NCBI GenBank assembly: GCA_046303375.1
Contig: JBKCGB010000098.1
Span: 1 to 13,671, forward strand
Direction of reading: 5' to 3'
DNA from: UBA965 sp046303375
Lineage (GTDB): Bacteria; Chloroflexota; Chloroflexia; Chloroflexales; Roseiflexaceae
Length of the DNA stretch: 13,671 bases
Position 1 is the stretch's first letter, and every line of letters begins with the position of its first letter. The position numbers and the translations under genes are program-made. The notes below the pieces were generated by a model, which was not told the origin of the DNA, did no database searches, and saw only the letters and a list, made by a program, of their open reading frames with translations. Below, piece after piece: positions 6,877 through 13,671 of this stretch.

Positions 6877-7015
6877 TTATTAATCTAAATTATGAAAATT
6901 AAACACAAATACAATAACGTGTTTGTTATGGATAAAGAGTGCCACTATGGAGGATTTGTATCATATGTGTCGTCCTTTGAGCACACGCGCATGGTAGTAG
7001 TGTGAATGACTGCCA

Positions 7016-7024
7016 TGGTATAGT
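7016..7024 (+). promoter_or_regulatory. Extended -10 promoter of the P450 gene
   Basis: TGG plus TATAGT (7019-7024) is an extended -10 with 5 of 6 consensus bases; no good -35 is placed for it. The transcript would begin near 7031, after the in-frame ATG at 7002 and before the one at 7053, which supports the shorter P450 start. Confidence 0.45.
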
Positions 7025-7052
7025 GCAAACAACAACACAGAAAAGGTGCCCC

Positions 7053-8261
7053 ATGCACACTGCATCACCACACGACGAACTTGCACTGTTTCGCCACGAC
7101 CCCTACCCGTGGTATGCGCAGCTGCGTGACACGCAGCCATTGTACTGGACGACACTCGCCAACGGTGCGCCTGTGCTGCTGGTGACACGCTATGCGGATG
7201 TGCTGACACTACTCAAGGATGCACGCTTGGGCAAAGATGTCTTTAATGCGCAGCAGATGCCGTGGTGGCAGCGTGCGTTGTTTGGGCGTATCAATGCCAG
7301 TAACATGCTCAAAAGTGACCCGCCCACGCATACACGCATACGCCGTTTGGCGAGTGATATGTTTCAGCCGCGCCAGATTGCCCAGCTGCGCCCGCATATT
7401 ACGCAGATTGCGCATCAGCTGATCGATCGGGTAGCGGCACGGGGTGAGATGGACTTTATCCGTGATTTTGCCTTGCCGTTGCCCATCACGGTGATTACCG
7501 ACATGTTGGGGGTGCCTAGCCGTGATCATGCCCGCTTCCACCATTGGTCGAATGCGATAATTCGTTCGGGGATCTTGAGTGGCGAGCGCATGTTTGCGGG
7601 CTGGGATGTGGTGCAACTCAGCATCTATATGCGCCGCCTGATTGCACAGCGCCGGCGCCACCCGGGTGATGATGTGGTGAGTCAACTGGTGCGCGCCGAG
7701 TATGATGGGACACGCCTGAGCCAGCTCGAGCTGGTTACCACCACGATTTTGCTGTTGATTGCCGGGCACGAAACCACCGTCAATCTGCTGGGCAATGGTC
7801 TGTTGGCACTGCTCCAGGCTCCGGACCAACTCGCACGTCTGCGTGCCCAACCAGCGCTGATCCCAGCGGCGGTCGAGGAGTTGTTGCGCTATGCCAACCC
7901 GGTGCAGTTGGTGAATCGTTACGCTCGTGAAGATATGGAGTACGCCGGTGTGACGATTGCCAAAGGCACGCAGATTCAGCTGGTACTGGCAGCGGCCAAT
8001 CACGATGGGGCGGTATTTGCGCAGGGCGAGGAATTGGCGATTGACCGCGATACACGCCGGCATCTGGCGTTTAGTCATGGAATTCACTACTGCTTGGGGG
8101 CGCCGCTGGCCCGCCTCGAGGGCGAGGTGGCGCTAACAGTGCTGGTGCAACGCCTGCACGACATCCAACTGGTGGGATCGGTGGATGCATTGCGCTGGCG
8201 CCCCACCCGAGAGTTGCGTGGAGTGGAATCATTGCCCATTCGTTTTATTTTGAACAAATAA
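7053..8261 (+). CDS. Cytochrome P450 (bacterial soluble type)
   Basis: This 402-residue cytosolic haem monooxygenase hydroxylates or otherwise oxidises an unknown small molecule, using electrons from a ferredoxin or flavodoxin. The defining motifs are in order: C-helix DPPTHTRIRR (89-98, with His93 and Arg97 near the haem propionates), I-helix AGHETT (237-242, oxygen activation), ExxR (Glu276 to Arg279) and the haem-ligand loop FSHGIHYCLG with Cys347. Length is typical of bacterial CYP107-like enzymes. The ATG at 7053 follows AAAAGGTG (7041-7048); an upstream ATG at 7002 would add 17 residues unlike the family and precede the likely promoter. No redox partner gene is present in the window. 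The amine oxidase gene begins 59 bases downstream with no terminator between, so the two are probably co-transcribed. Confidence 0.95.
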   Translation: MHTASPHDELALFRHDPYPWYAQLRDTQPLYWTTLANGAPVLLVTRYADVLTLLKDARLGKDVFNAQQMPWWQRALFGRINASNMLKSDPPTHTRIRRLASDMFQPRQIAQLRPHITQIAHQLIDRVAARGEMDFIRDFALPLPITVITDMLGVPSRDHARFHHWSNAIIRSGILSGERMFAGWDVVQLSIYMRRLIAQRRRHPGDDVVSQLVRAEYDGTRLSQLELVTTTILLLIAGHETTVNLLGNGLLALLQAPDQLARLRAQPALIPAAVEELLRYANPVQLVNRYAREDMEYAGVTIAKGTQIQLVLAAANHDGAVFAQGEELAIDRDTRRHLAFSHGIHYCLGAPLARLEGEVALTVLVQRLHDIQLVGSVDALRWRPTRELRGVESLPIRFILNK

Positions 8262-8320
8262 CTGCTAGGGTGCGTCTTTTCCTGTAAGATATAGACACGA
8301 CAGAAGAAAGGAATATACGC

Positions 8321-9721
8321 ATGCAACGACGAAAATTCCTGCAGCTGATGGCGGCTGGAGTCATAATGAGTGGCTGTGGCGCCGATGAGCGTGAAACTGC
8401 CGCGCCTGCACAACTCAAAGGTGCGACCACGTCGACCATTGATGTGATTGTGATTGGCGCAGGGATTGCCGGACTCGCTGCTGCCAAAGACCTGCAGGCG
8501 GCGGGTAAGCGGGTGCAGGTGCTCGAAGCGCGCCAGCGTGTGGGTGGGCGTATCTGGAGCTGGCGTGAATGGGGTGAACCCATCGAGCTGGGCGCCAACT
8601 GGATCCACAATACCAAGGGGAATCCGCTGGTGGGCTTGGCGCAACAAGCAGGTGCGGAGACGACCACCGACCCCGAAGAAGATGGTGACGAGTTGATGAT
8701 CGATTTGACCACCAACAAGAAAACCACGGGTGATTCATTGGAAGCCATGTATGACCGCTACGAGGCGATTATTGACGATGCGGTGGATAGTGCCGACGAT
8801 TATAGCAAAGACGTCTCGTTGCGCACGGCGATTACCAATATGCCGGCCTATAAAAAATTATCGGCTGCCGAAAAACGCCAACTCGAAGTGGTGATGGCGC
8901 AGGTCATCGATGACGATATTGCTATCGAGGCCGAAAAACTCTCACTCAAGGCATTTGATGAGGGTGAAGATGCCTATAGTGGTGGTGACAAATTTGTGGT
9001 GGGTGGCTACGACAATATCCCGACCCTACTCGCCAACGGGTTAGCCATTGAGTATGGCGTGGCGGTCAACAAAATCACCTGGGGGAATAGTGGCGTGACG
9101 GTCAGCGCTGGTACCAAGTCATGGTCGGCGCGGGCGGTGATTGTAACGATTCCGTTGGGAGTACTGAAGGCGGGCAAAGTGACCTTTAGCCCGGCGCTAC
9201 CCGCCAAATACACGCAAGCGCTGAGTCAACTGGCCATGGGCGTGCTGGACCGGTGTGTGCTGCGGTTTTCGGCGCCCTTTTGGGGGAGCGACTACTCCAC
9301 CTTTACGCTGGCGGGGAGTGACCCACACCTGTGGTATCAGTTTATTCCGCTCAACGAGCCGCTCGGTATCCCCGCATTGGTGGCATTTAATGCAGGGAGC
9401 AAAGCACTGGCACTCGAAGCCAAGACAGATGCGCAAATCGTGGCAGAGATGACGCAGGTGGTGCAAAAAGCCTTTGGTACGAAAGCCACCAGCACTGGCG
9501 CCATGGTGACACGCTGGGGCAAAGATCCGTATGCGCTGGGAGCGTATTCGTATGTGCCGCTGGGTGGATCATTTGGCGCACGCAAAGTGATGGCCACGCC
9601 AGTCAGCAATCAGCTGTACTTTGCGGGTGAAGCCTATACGACCACGGATGTGGCGACCGTGCATGGGGCCTATAACAGCGGCAAAAAAACTGCGGCAGCG
9701 CTGTTGTCACGCTTGGGGTAA
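8321..9721 (+). CDS. Flavin amine oxidase with Tat-type lipoprotein signal
   Basis: This 466-residue FAD enzyme of the monoamine/polyamine oxidase family should oxidise an amine to an imine or aldehyde, releasing hydrogen peroxide. The N-terminus has twin arginines (RRKFLQ, residues 3-8), a short hydrophobic stretch and a lipobox-like MSGC with Cys19, so it is probably exported folded by Tat and anchored as a lipoprotein. FAD binding is shown by IGAGIAG (45-51), Glu69, VGGR (74-77) and ELGANWIH (89-96). The family signature TIPLGVLK is at 276-283 and the C-terminal flavin motif is LYFAGEAYTT (432-441). By my alignment the active-site lysine of polyamine oxidases and LSD1 is replaced by Arg311 (LDRCVLRF). 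AAAGGA (8307-8312) sets the start. It follows the P450 gene, so the two may modify one compound, although in different compartments. Substrate unknown. Confidence 0.92.
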   Translation: MQRRKFLQLMAAGVIMSGCGADERETAAPAQLKGATTSTIDVIVIGAGIAGLAAAKDLQAAGKRVQVLEARQRVGGRIWSWREWGEPIELGANWIHNTKGNPLVGLAQQAGAETTTDPEEDGDELMIDLTTNKKTTGDSLEAMYDRYEAIIDDAVDSADDYSKDVSLRTAITNMPAYKKLSAAEKRQLEVVMAQVIDDDIAIEAEKLSLKAFDEGEDAYSGGDKFVVGGYDNIPTLLANGLAIEYGVAVNKITWGNSGVTVSAGTKSWSARAVIVTIPLGVLKAGKVTFSPALPAKYTQALSQLAMGVLDRCVLRFSAPFWGSDYSTFTLAGSDPHLWYQFIPLNEPLGIPALVAFNAGSKALALEAKTDAQIVAEMTQVVQKAFGTKATSTGAMVTRWGKDPYALGAYSYVPLGGSFGARKVMATPVSNQLYFAGEAYTTTDVATVHGAYNSGKKTAAALLSRLG

Positions 9722-9729
9722 ATGATGTG

Positions 9730-9763
9730 CACGCCGCATGGGAGCATGCTCCCATGAGGCGTG
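9730..9763. terminator. Bidirectional terminator between converging genes
   Basis: A stem pairs 9730-9735 with 9758-9763, then, after one G/A mismatch, 9737-9744 with 9749-9756 around a CATG loop. The inner part is a perfect 20-base palindrome. It fills almost the whole gap between the amine oxidase stop (9721) and the stop of the converging dehydrogenase gene (9770). Confidence 0.75.
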
Positions 9764-9769
9764 TGGTAT

Positions 9770-10873
9770 TTAGCCGCGCTGGAGTTGGTCGAGGCGGATG
9801 CCGCGGTCTTGGACAGCGGAGAGGTTGGCGGCTTCGACGATGGCGCTCAAATCCAGCGCCAGGGCAGTGTTGTCGCTATCGCGGGTGCCCTGGTGCACAT
9901 GGCCAACCCACTGCGAAAAGGCGCTGGGCGGGTCGATGCCCATGGGGATTTCTTTGACCATCCAGCCTTGGGTGGCGCCATCGAGACGGGTGCTGCGGAC
10001 GCGAATTTTGCGGTGCAGGCCAAACAGGCGTTGGGCGGGGTCGACGGCGATACCGGCGTCGATGAGTTTGCGTTCTTCGCCTAGATCGTTGCCGCTACTC
10101 TGGTTGTACATCAGCGAGCCTTCGGTGCCGTGGGCTTCGATGGTAAAGGGCGCATAGCGCGTGGTGAAACTGGTTTCGGCGATGCCGATGGCACCGTTGT
10201 CGTAGCGGTAGCTGAGTGCAGCGTTGTCTTCGACGGCGCGCTGGGTATGCCAGCCGTAACTGGCGCTGACGCTGGTGGGGCGCCCCAGCAAGAAGCGCGT
10301 CAGGTAGACGGGGTGACACAGGTCGGTGAGCACACCACCTTGGGCCTCGATGGGGTCAAAAAAGCGCTCGACCAGCCAGCCGTTGGGGGCCTCAGGGGTG
10401 CGCAGGGCGCCGTTGTGTGAGTCGCGCACGCGCAGGAGCGTGACGTGCCCGAGTGCGCCACTGTCGATGATCTCTTTGATGGCGAGGGTCGAGGCATGGT
10501 AGCGGCGGAACATGTTGACGATAAAGGCAATACCGGCGTGCTGGGTGGCGGCCACAATCTGTTCGGCCTCGCGCAGGGTGGCAGCGATGACTTTTTCGGT
10601 GAAAATATGCTTGCCCGCCTGACTGGCAGCCAACATGATGTCGCGGTGCATGGCGGTAGGGGTGGTCACAATCACACCGTCGATCGTTTTGTCGGCCCAG
10701 ATGCTGTCGAGGCTGGCGATAAACGGCACGTTGTACTGCTGGGCGGCGGCTTGACCACGAGCCACATCGTTGTCCCAGATGCCGGCGAGCTCGACGTCGG
10801 GGTGGTTGATGGCCTCGGCGGTGTAATCTTTGGCATGCACATGCCAGAAACTCAACACAACGACACGAATCAT
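9770..10873 (-). CDS. Atypical Gfo/Idh/MocA-family oxidoreductase
   Basis: This 367-residue protein has the two-domain outline of the family: a Rossmann-like N-terminal half (about 1-120) and an alpha/beta C-terminal half. GGVLTDLCHP (179-188) supplies the conserved Asp184 and His187. Two hallmarks are altered. The glycine-rich loop is replaced by LSFWHVHA (7-14), and the EKP motif reads EKV (93-95). Similar variants exist in the superfamily, so it may bind its cofactor differently or keep it tightly. A sugar or polyol dehydrogenase role is inferred. AAAGGA (10882-10887) lies eight bases before the ATG at 10873. It is divergent from the TIM-barrel isomerase gene, sharing a short region with two palindromes, which suggests joint control and one catabolic pathway. 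Confidence 0.87.
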   Translation of the reverse strand: MIRVVVLSFWHVHAKDYTAEAINHPDVELAGIWDNDVARGQAAAQQYNVPFIASLDSIWADKTIDGVIVTTPTAMHRDIMLAASQAGKHIFTEKVIAATLREAEQIVAATQHAGIAFIVNMFRRYHASTLAIKEIIDSGALGHVTLLRVRDSHNGALRTPEAPNGWLVERFFDPIEAQGGVLTDLCHPVYLTRFLLGRPTSVSASYGWHTQRAVEDNAALSYRYDNGAIGIAETSFTTRYAPFTIEAHGTEGSLMYNQSSGNDLGEERKLIDAGIAVDPAQRLFGLHRKIRVRSTRLDGATQGWMVKEIPMGIDPPSAFSQWVGHVHQGTRDSDNTALALDLSAIVEAANLSAVQDRGIRLDQLQRG

Positions 10874-10899
10874 GGAGGGCGTCCTTTCTGCTGACGCAA

Positions 10900-10922
10900 C
10901 GACAATTGTCGAATAGCGCTAT
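10900..10922. promoter_or_regulatory. Two adjacent palindromes, candidate operator of the divergent pair
   Basis: CGACAATTGTCG (10900-10911) and ATAGCGCTAT (10913-10922) are both perfect palindromes with centres 12 bases apart. They lie between the starts of the divergent dehydrogenase and isomerase genes. The second overlaps a -10-like TATGAT (10920-10925) for the plus-strand gene. A LacI/GntR-type dimer is a natural reader, but no regulator gene is in the window. Confidence 0.45.
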
Positions 10923-10962
10923 GATACGTGAAAAGGAGCGGGCTGTCATGTGGAGGACTGTG

Positions 10963-11814
10963 ATGCGCATTGGTATCTTTGCCAAATCAATCCCACGTCC
11001 GACACTGGTGGAAACGTGTATGGCCGTGCGTGCGCTGGGGTGCGATACCGTGCAATTCAATCTGAGTTGTGTCGGATTACCAACCCTGCCTATCGCACTC
11101 GATACCGCCATGTGTGACCAGATTCGCACGGCACATCACCACGCCGGTGTAACTATGGCAGCCCTGTCGGCGACGGGTAATATCATCCACCCTGATGCGA
11201 CGCAGCGCCAACAGGTGCATGATGGTATCCATACATTGATAGCCGCCGCCCCCTTGCTGGGGTGTCGGGTGCTGACGATCTCCACGGGCACGTGCCATCC
11301 TCATGACATGTGGCAGGCGCACCCCGACAATGCCACACCAGCGAGCTGGCAACGGTTGCTGGATGCGCTGACGCGGCTCTTGCCGTGGGCAGAGGCGCAT
11401 GGGGTCATAGTGGCGTTTGAGCCCGAGCAGGGCAACGTGGTGCGCACGGCGGCACAGGCGCGGGTCTTGCTCGATACCGTGGCATCGCCAGCACTGGGCG
11501 TGGTGCTGGACGTGGCTAATCTGTTGAATGCATCGACAATCCCCCACCAGCACGCCATGATCGACGAAGCGATGACGCTGTTGGCAGGGGATATTGCGTT
11601 GGTGCACGCCAAGGAATTGCCGGTGCCACCATACACGGGGGCATGTGCGCCGGGGCAGGGCGTGGTGGATTTCGCCTACCTGGCCAGTGCACTGCGCCGT
11701 ATCAATTACCACGGCGCAGTGATTATGCATGGCATGGATGAGGTGGCGACGCCGCATGGCCTGGCGCATTTGCGTGGGGTGTGGGGGACAGGCGTGGGGA
11801 ATTACACCACGTAG
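10963..11814 (+). CDS. TIM-barrel sugar phosphate isomerase/epimerase family protein
   Basis: This 283-residue protein belongs to the xylose isomerase-like/AP endonuclease 2 superfamily, enzymes that move a carbonyl or invert a carbon in sugars and inositols using a divalent metal. Likely metal ligands are Glu153 (AFEPEQGN), Asp183 (VVLDVANLLN) and His215 (ALVHAKE). The last position reads VIMHGMDE (253-260), with His256 where many members have Glu. Length fits the family (270-300). The ATG at 10963 is preceded by GGAGG (10952-10956, six bases away) and begins right at the first strand. ATG 10948, with AAGGAG at 10933-10938, would add five residues and is a real alternative. It pairs divergently with the dehydrogenase at 9770-10873, a frequent combination in polyol catabolism. 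Its last 13 bases overlap the end of the converging dsbB-like gene. Confidence 0.85.
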   Translation: MRIGIFAKSIPRPTLVETCMAVRALGCDTVQFNLSCVGLPTLPIALDTAMCDQIRTAHHHAGVTMAALSATGNIIHPDATQRQQVHDGIHTLIAAAPLLGCRVLTISTGTCHPHDMWQAHPDNATPASWQRLLDALTRLLPWAEAHGVIVAFEPEQGNVVRTAAQARVLLDTVASPALGVVLDVANLLNASTIPHQHAMIDEAMTLLAGDIALVHAKELPVPPYTGACAPGQGVVDFAYLASALRRINYHGAVIMHGMDEVATPHGLAHLRGVWGTGVGNYTT

Positions 11815-12350
11815 GCCAGCACCACCAAAAAGCACAGCACGCCAGCCACCACCGCATACACGGGATAGGCGGCCGGGGCGAGGAAGGCGCGGATGCCGTT
11901 GATTTCGCTGGGGTCGTCGACCTGCGCATATGGCTCGTAGTGTGAGGCCACCATCATCACGGTGATGATGAAAAACGCCACCAACGCCATAAACGGAATG
12001 TTGATAAAGCCCAAAATGTTGAGGTAGTCAACGGTACACGGCACCCCATCGAGGCAGGGTGGCGGTGGGAACCAGTCGGTTTTGATGAGCAAATAGTGGT
12101 AGAGCGATGTGCCCATGCCGACGAGCGAAAAGGGCAACACGTAGTGATGGATGTCGCTGTTGCGCCGGATCATGCCGATAGCCATAAAAATTGCGAGTGG
12201 GTACATCAGAATGCGCTGATACCAGCAGAGCAAACAAGGGGTGAAGTGCATCACTTCGCTGAAAAACAGGCTCCCACCGGTGGCTAGCCAGGCAGCGAGG
12301 AGGGCGATGGTGCGGCTTGGTCCGCCGTATGGTGAAGTGTTGGTCGTCAT
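11802..12350 (-). CDS. dsbB: DsbB/BdbC-type disulfide bond formation membrane protein
   Basis: This 182-residue inner-membrane thiol oxidase passes electrons from a periplasmic DsbA-like protein to quinone, so exported proteins can form disulfides. The signature PCLLCWYQR has the first redox pair Cys39/Cys42 at the end of membrane segment 1. The second pair, Cys99/Cys105 (CLDGVPC), lies in the loop after segment 3. Four family membrane segments fall near 14-33, 47-61, 70-88 and 114-136. A further hydrophobic C-terminal segment (about 160-181, ending AYVV) is extra to the usual four-helix plan. The ATG at 12350, with GGAGAG at 12355-12360, is chosen over one at 12437 whose extension is polar and overlaps the divergent M20 start. 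The stop overlaps the isomerase gene tail to tail by 13 bases. No dsbA or thioredoxin-like gene is present in the window. Confidence 0.9.
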   Translation of the reverse strand: MTTNTSPYGGPSRTIALLAAWLATGGSLFFSEVMHFTPCLLCWYQRILMYPLAIFMAIGMIRRNSDIHHYVLPFSLVGMGTSLYHYLLIKTDWFPPPPCLDGVPCTVDYLNILGFINIPFMALVAFFIITVMMVASHYEPYAQVDDPSEINGIRAFLAPAAYPVYAVVAGVLCFLVVLAYVV

Positions 12351-12378
12351 CTGTCTCTCCCGTAGCGTTACTGCGCGT

Positions 12379-12406
12379 ATTGTAGCACTTCTGTGTCGAG
12401 TACAAT
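12379..12406. promoter_or_regulatory. Mirror-image overlapping promoters of dsbB and the M20 hydrolase
   Basis: ATTGTA (12379-12384) and TACAAT (12401-12406) form an inverted repeat. On the plus strand TTGTAG (12380-12385) and TACAAT act as -35 and -10. On the minus strand the same bases give TTGTAC (12400-12405) and TACAAT (12379-12384). Both spacers are 15 bases, shorter than ideal. Start points would lie about 22 bases from each start codon. Confidence 0.4.
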
Positions 12407-12435
12407 GGGGCATAGTGTGATGAAAAGGAGCTGGC

Positions 12436-13659
12436 ATGCAGCGGTTGGCAATCGATGGAACTACGTTGCTGGCACAACTTGGTCAACTGGGCGCCATCGG
12501 CATTGATGCCATGGGCGCACGCACGCGCCTGGCTGCGTCGGAGAGCGATAAACATGGGCGTGACCAGCTGGTTGCGTGGATGCATGACATTGGACTCGAA
12601 GTGCGCATCGATGCTATCGGCAACATCTACGGCATCCTGCCGGGACGTGACCGCACCGCCGCGCCACTGATGCTGGGCTCGCATATTGACACCGTCATCA
12701 ACGCCGGCATGTACGATGGCTGCTATGGGGTGCTGGCAGGGCTGGCGGTGCAACGAGCGTTGTGTCAAACAGGCATCGTGCCAGCATGCGATGTGGTGGT
12801 GGTAGCGTTTACCAACGAAGAAGGGGTGCGCTACCAGCCTGACATGCTGGGCTCGCTGGTGGTCGCGGGTGGCATGCCTGTGGCCGATGCTTTGGATGTG
12901 ATTGGCACCGATGGTACTCGCCTGGGCGATGAATTGGCGCGCATCGGCTATGCCGGCGACATGCAGCCGGGGAGTATTGTGCCGAGTGCATATATTGAAT
13001 TGCATGTGGAGCAGGGGCCGATGCTGGAACATGCGGACGTACTGATCGGGGCGGTGGCGCACTTGCAAGGCATCTCGTGGCAACAGCTCACCATCACCGG
13101 GCAGGCCAATCATGCGGGCACCACACCCATGACGATGCGTCATGATGCGGGGGTAGCGGCGGCAGGGATTACCGTGGCACTGCATCAGTATGCGCTCGCA
13201 AGTGGCACCACCCGCGCCACGGTGGGGAGCATGCAGGTCAGTCCCAACGCCATCAACGTGATTCCGCAACAGGTGGTGATGACGGTCGATATCCGTGATC
13301 CCGATGATGCACGTGTGGATGCAGCCGAAGCACATCTGCGTGAGGTGATGGATGCCATGTGTGCCACGCATGGAGTAGACATAACAGCAGAGCGCTTAGT
13401 GCGCTTCCCGGCAGTGACCTTTGATGCAGACTTGGTGGCGCGGATTACGCAGGCCGCCACCCAACGTGGCTTGTCGTGCATGCCGATGATTTCGGGGGCG
13501 GGGCATGATGCACAGATGATGGCGCGGATTGCACCGACGGCGATGATTTTTGTGCCGAGCCGCGGTGGGATTAGTCATAATCCGGCCGAATATACCAGTG
13601 ATGCCCAGTTGATTGCGGGCGCGCAGGTGCTGTGCGATGTGGTGCAGACCTTTATATAA
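12436..13659 (+). CDS. M20-family Zn amidohydrolase (N-carbamoyl-L-amino-acid hydrolase / allantoate amidohydrolase type)
   Basis: This 407-residue cytosolic metal-dependent hydrolase cleaves a ureido (carbamoyl) or related amide bond. Members of this group include N-carbamoyl-L-amino-acid hydrolase, beta-ureidopropionase and allantoate amidohydrolase, and sequence reading cannot separate them. Metal-site motifs are in order: GSHIDTV (His83), MYDGCYGVLAG (Asp94), FTNEEG (Glu128/129), ELHVEQGP (His190) and the C-terminal SHNPAEYT (His381). The dimerisation-domain motif NHAGTTPM (225-232, His226), PNAINVIP (270-277) and SGAGHDAQ (353-360) are also present. Length is normal (about 400-420). AAGGAG sits five bases before the ATG. 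The reading frame is complete and ends 12 bases before the window edge. No hydantoinase, dihydropyrimidinase or uricase gene is in view, so the substrate is open. It is divergent from the dsbB-like gene. Confidence 0.92.
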   Translation: MQRLAIDGTTLLAQLGQLGAIGIDAMGARTRLAASESDKHGRDQLVAWMHDIGLEVRIDAIGNIYGILPGRDRTAAPLMLGSHIDTVINAGMYDGCYGVLAGLAVQRALCQTGIVPACDVVVVAFTNEEGVRYQPDMLGSLVVAGGMPVADALDVIGTDGTRLGDELARIGYAGDMQPGSIVPSAYIELHVEQGPMLEHADVLIGAVAHLQGISWQQLTITGQANHAGTTPMTMRHDAGVAAAGITVALHQYALASGTTRATVGSMQVSPNAINVIPQQVVMTVDIRDPDDARVDAAEAHLREVMDAMCATHGVDITAERLVRFPAVTFDADLVARITQAATQRGLSCMPMISGAGHDAQMMARIAPTAMIFVPSRGGISHNPAEYTSDAQLIAGAQVLCDVVQTFI

Positions 13660-13671
13660 GACGCTATCTTT

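Larger units (their letters stand above)
6728..7052. other. Divergent intergenic region with an AT-rich island
   Basis: These 325 bases separate the RCC1 gene (-) from the P450 gene (+). The stretch from about 6815 to 6940 is far richer in A and T than anything else in the window. It holds the minus-strand promoter at 6848-6876. The part nearer the P450 gene holds an extended -10 at 7016-7024. I see no gene, tRNA or strong hairpin here. Confidence 0.8.

Noticed and set aside
7209..8087. 292-codon minus-strand frame opposite the P450 gene
   Set aside because: Gln/His/Arg-rich with no domain. The P450 on the other strand has every diagnostic motif.
8262..8320. Separate promoter for the amine oxidase (TAAGAT at 8285-8290)
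   Set aside because: Only four of six matches and no -35 in place. The short gap without a terminator fits co-transcription better.
12028..13371. Long minus-strand frame (447 codons) antisense to the M20 hydrolase
   Set aside because: His/Arg/Cys-rich composition typical of an antisense frame. It also overlaps the well-supported dsbB-like gene, and the plus-strand gene has all its metal motifs.

Overview
This is a bacterial window that most likely comes from the phylum Chloroflexota (Chloroflexia, Herpetosiphon/Roseiflexus-like). The main clue is the 697-residue secreted protein at 439-2532 (- strand). It ends in two copies of a module with the signature GLAQYGYPISE...VQYFER.RFE.HPE, which I know mainly from secreted proteins of that phylum. 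Secreted propellers with Thr-rich linkers fit the same group. The assignment is an inference from protein style; there is no rRNA or phylogenetic marker here.

Layout. (1) 11-143 is an ssrA-like tmRNA gene. Both halves of its tRNA-like domain are intact, but only about 60 nt lie between the two strands of its basal helix. A terminator hairpin and a 57-codon gene with its own promoter and terminator follow. (2) 439-2532 (-) is a secreted Asp-box protein. (3) 2786-3805 (-) is a Gfo/Idh/MocA oxidoreductase. (4) 4091-6727 (-) is a secreted RCC1-repeat protein with 14 repeats in two sets of seven, joined by a Thr/Arg linker. It is driven from a near-consensus promoter in an AT-rich island. (5) 7053-8261 and 8321-9721 (+) are a cytochrome P450 and a flavin amine oxidase carrying a twin-arginine lipoprotein signal, probably one transcript. 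(6) 9770-10873 (-) and 10963-11814 (+) are a divergent pair, an atypical Gfo/Idh/MocA protein and a TIM-barrel sugar isomerase/epimerase, sharing a short control region with two adjacent palindromes. (7) 11802-12350 (-) is a DsbB-type thiol oxidase that overlaps the isomerase tail to tail. (8) 12436-13659 (+) is an M20-family N-carbamoyl-amino-acid hydrolase or allantoate amidohydrolase.

How it fits together. No single pathway covers the window. The divergent pair looks like a small polyol or sugar catabolic unit. The P450 and amine oxidase look like a tailoring pair acting on an amine or secondary metabolite, although one is cytosolic and the other exported. The RCC1 protein has 28 paired cysteines in its mature part and would need oxidative folding, so the DsbB nearby is a plausible but unproven partner. 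I saw no transposase, integrase, CRISPR array, phage gene, tRNA or rRNA. The most unusual items are the miniature tmRNA and the double propeller, whose N-terminal half repeats at exactly 52 residues.
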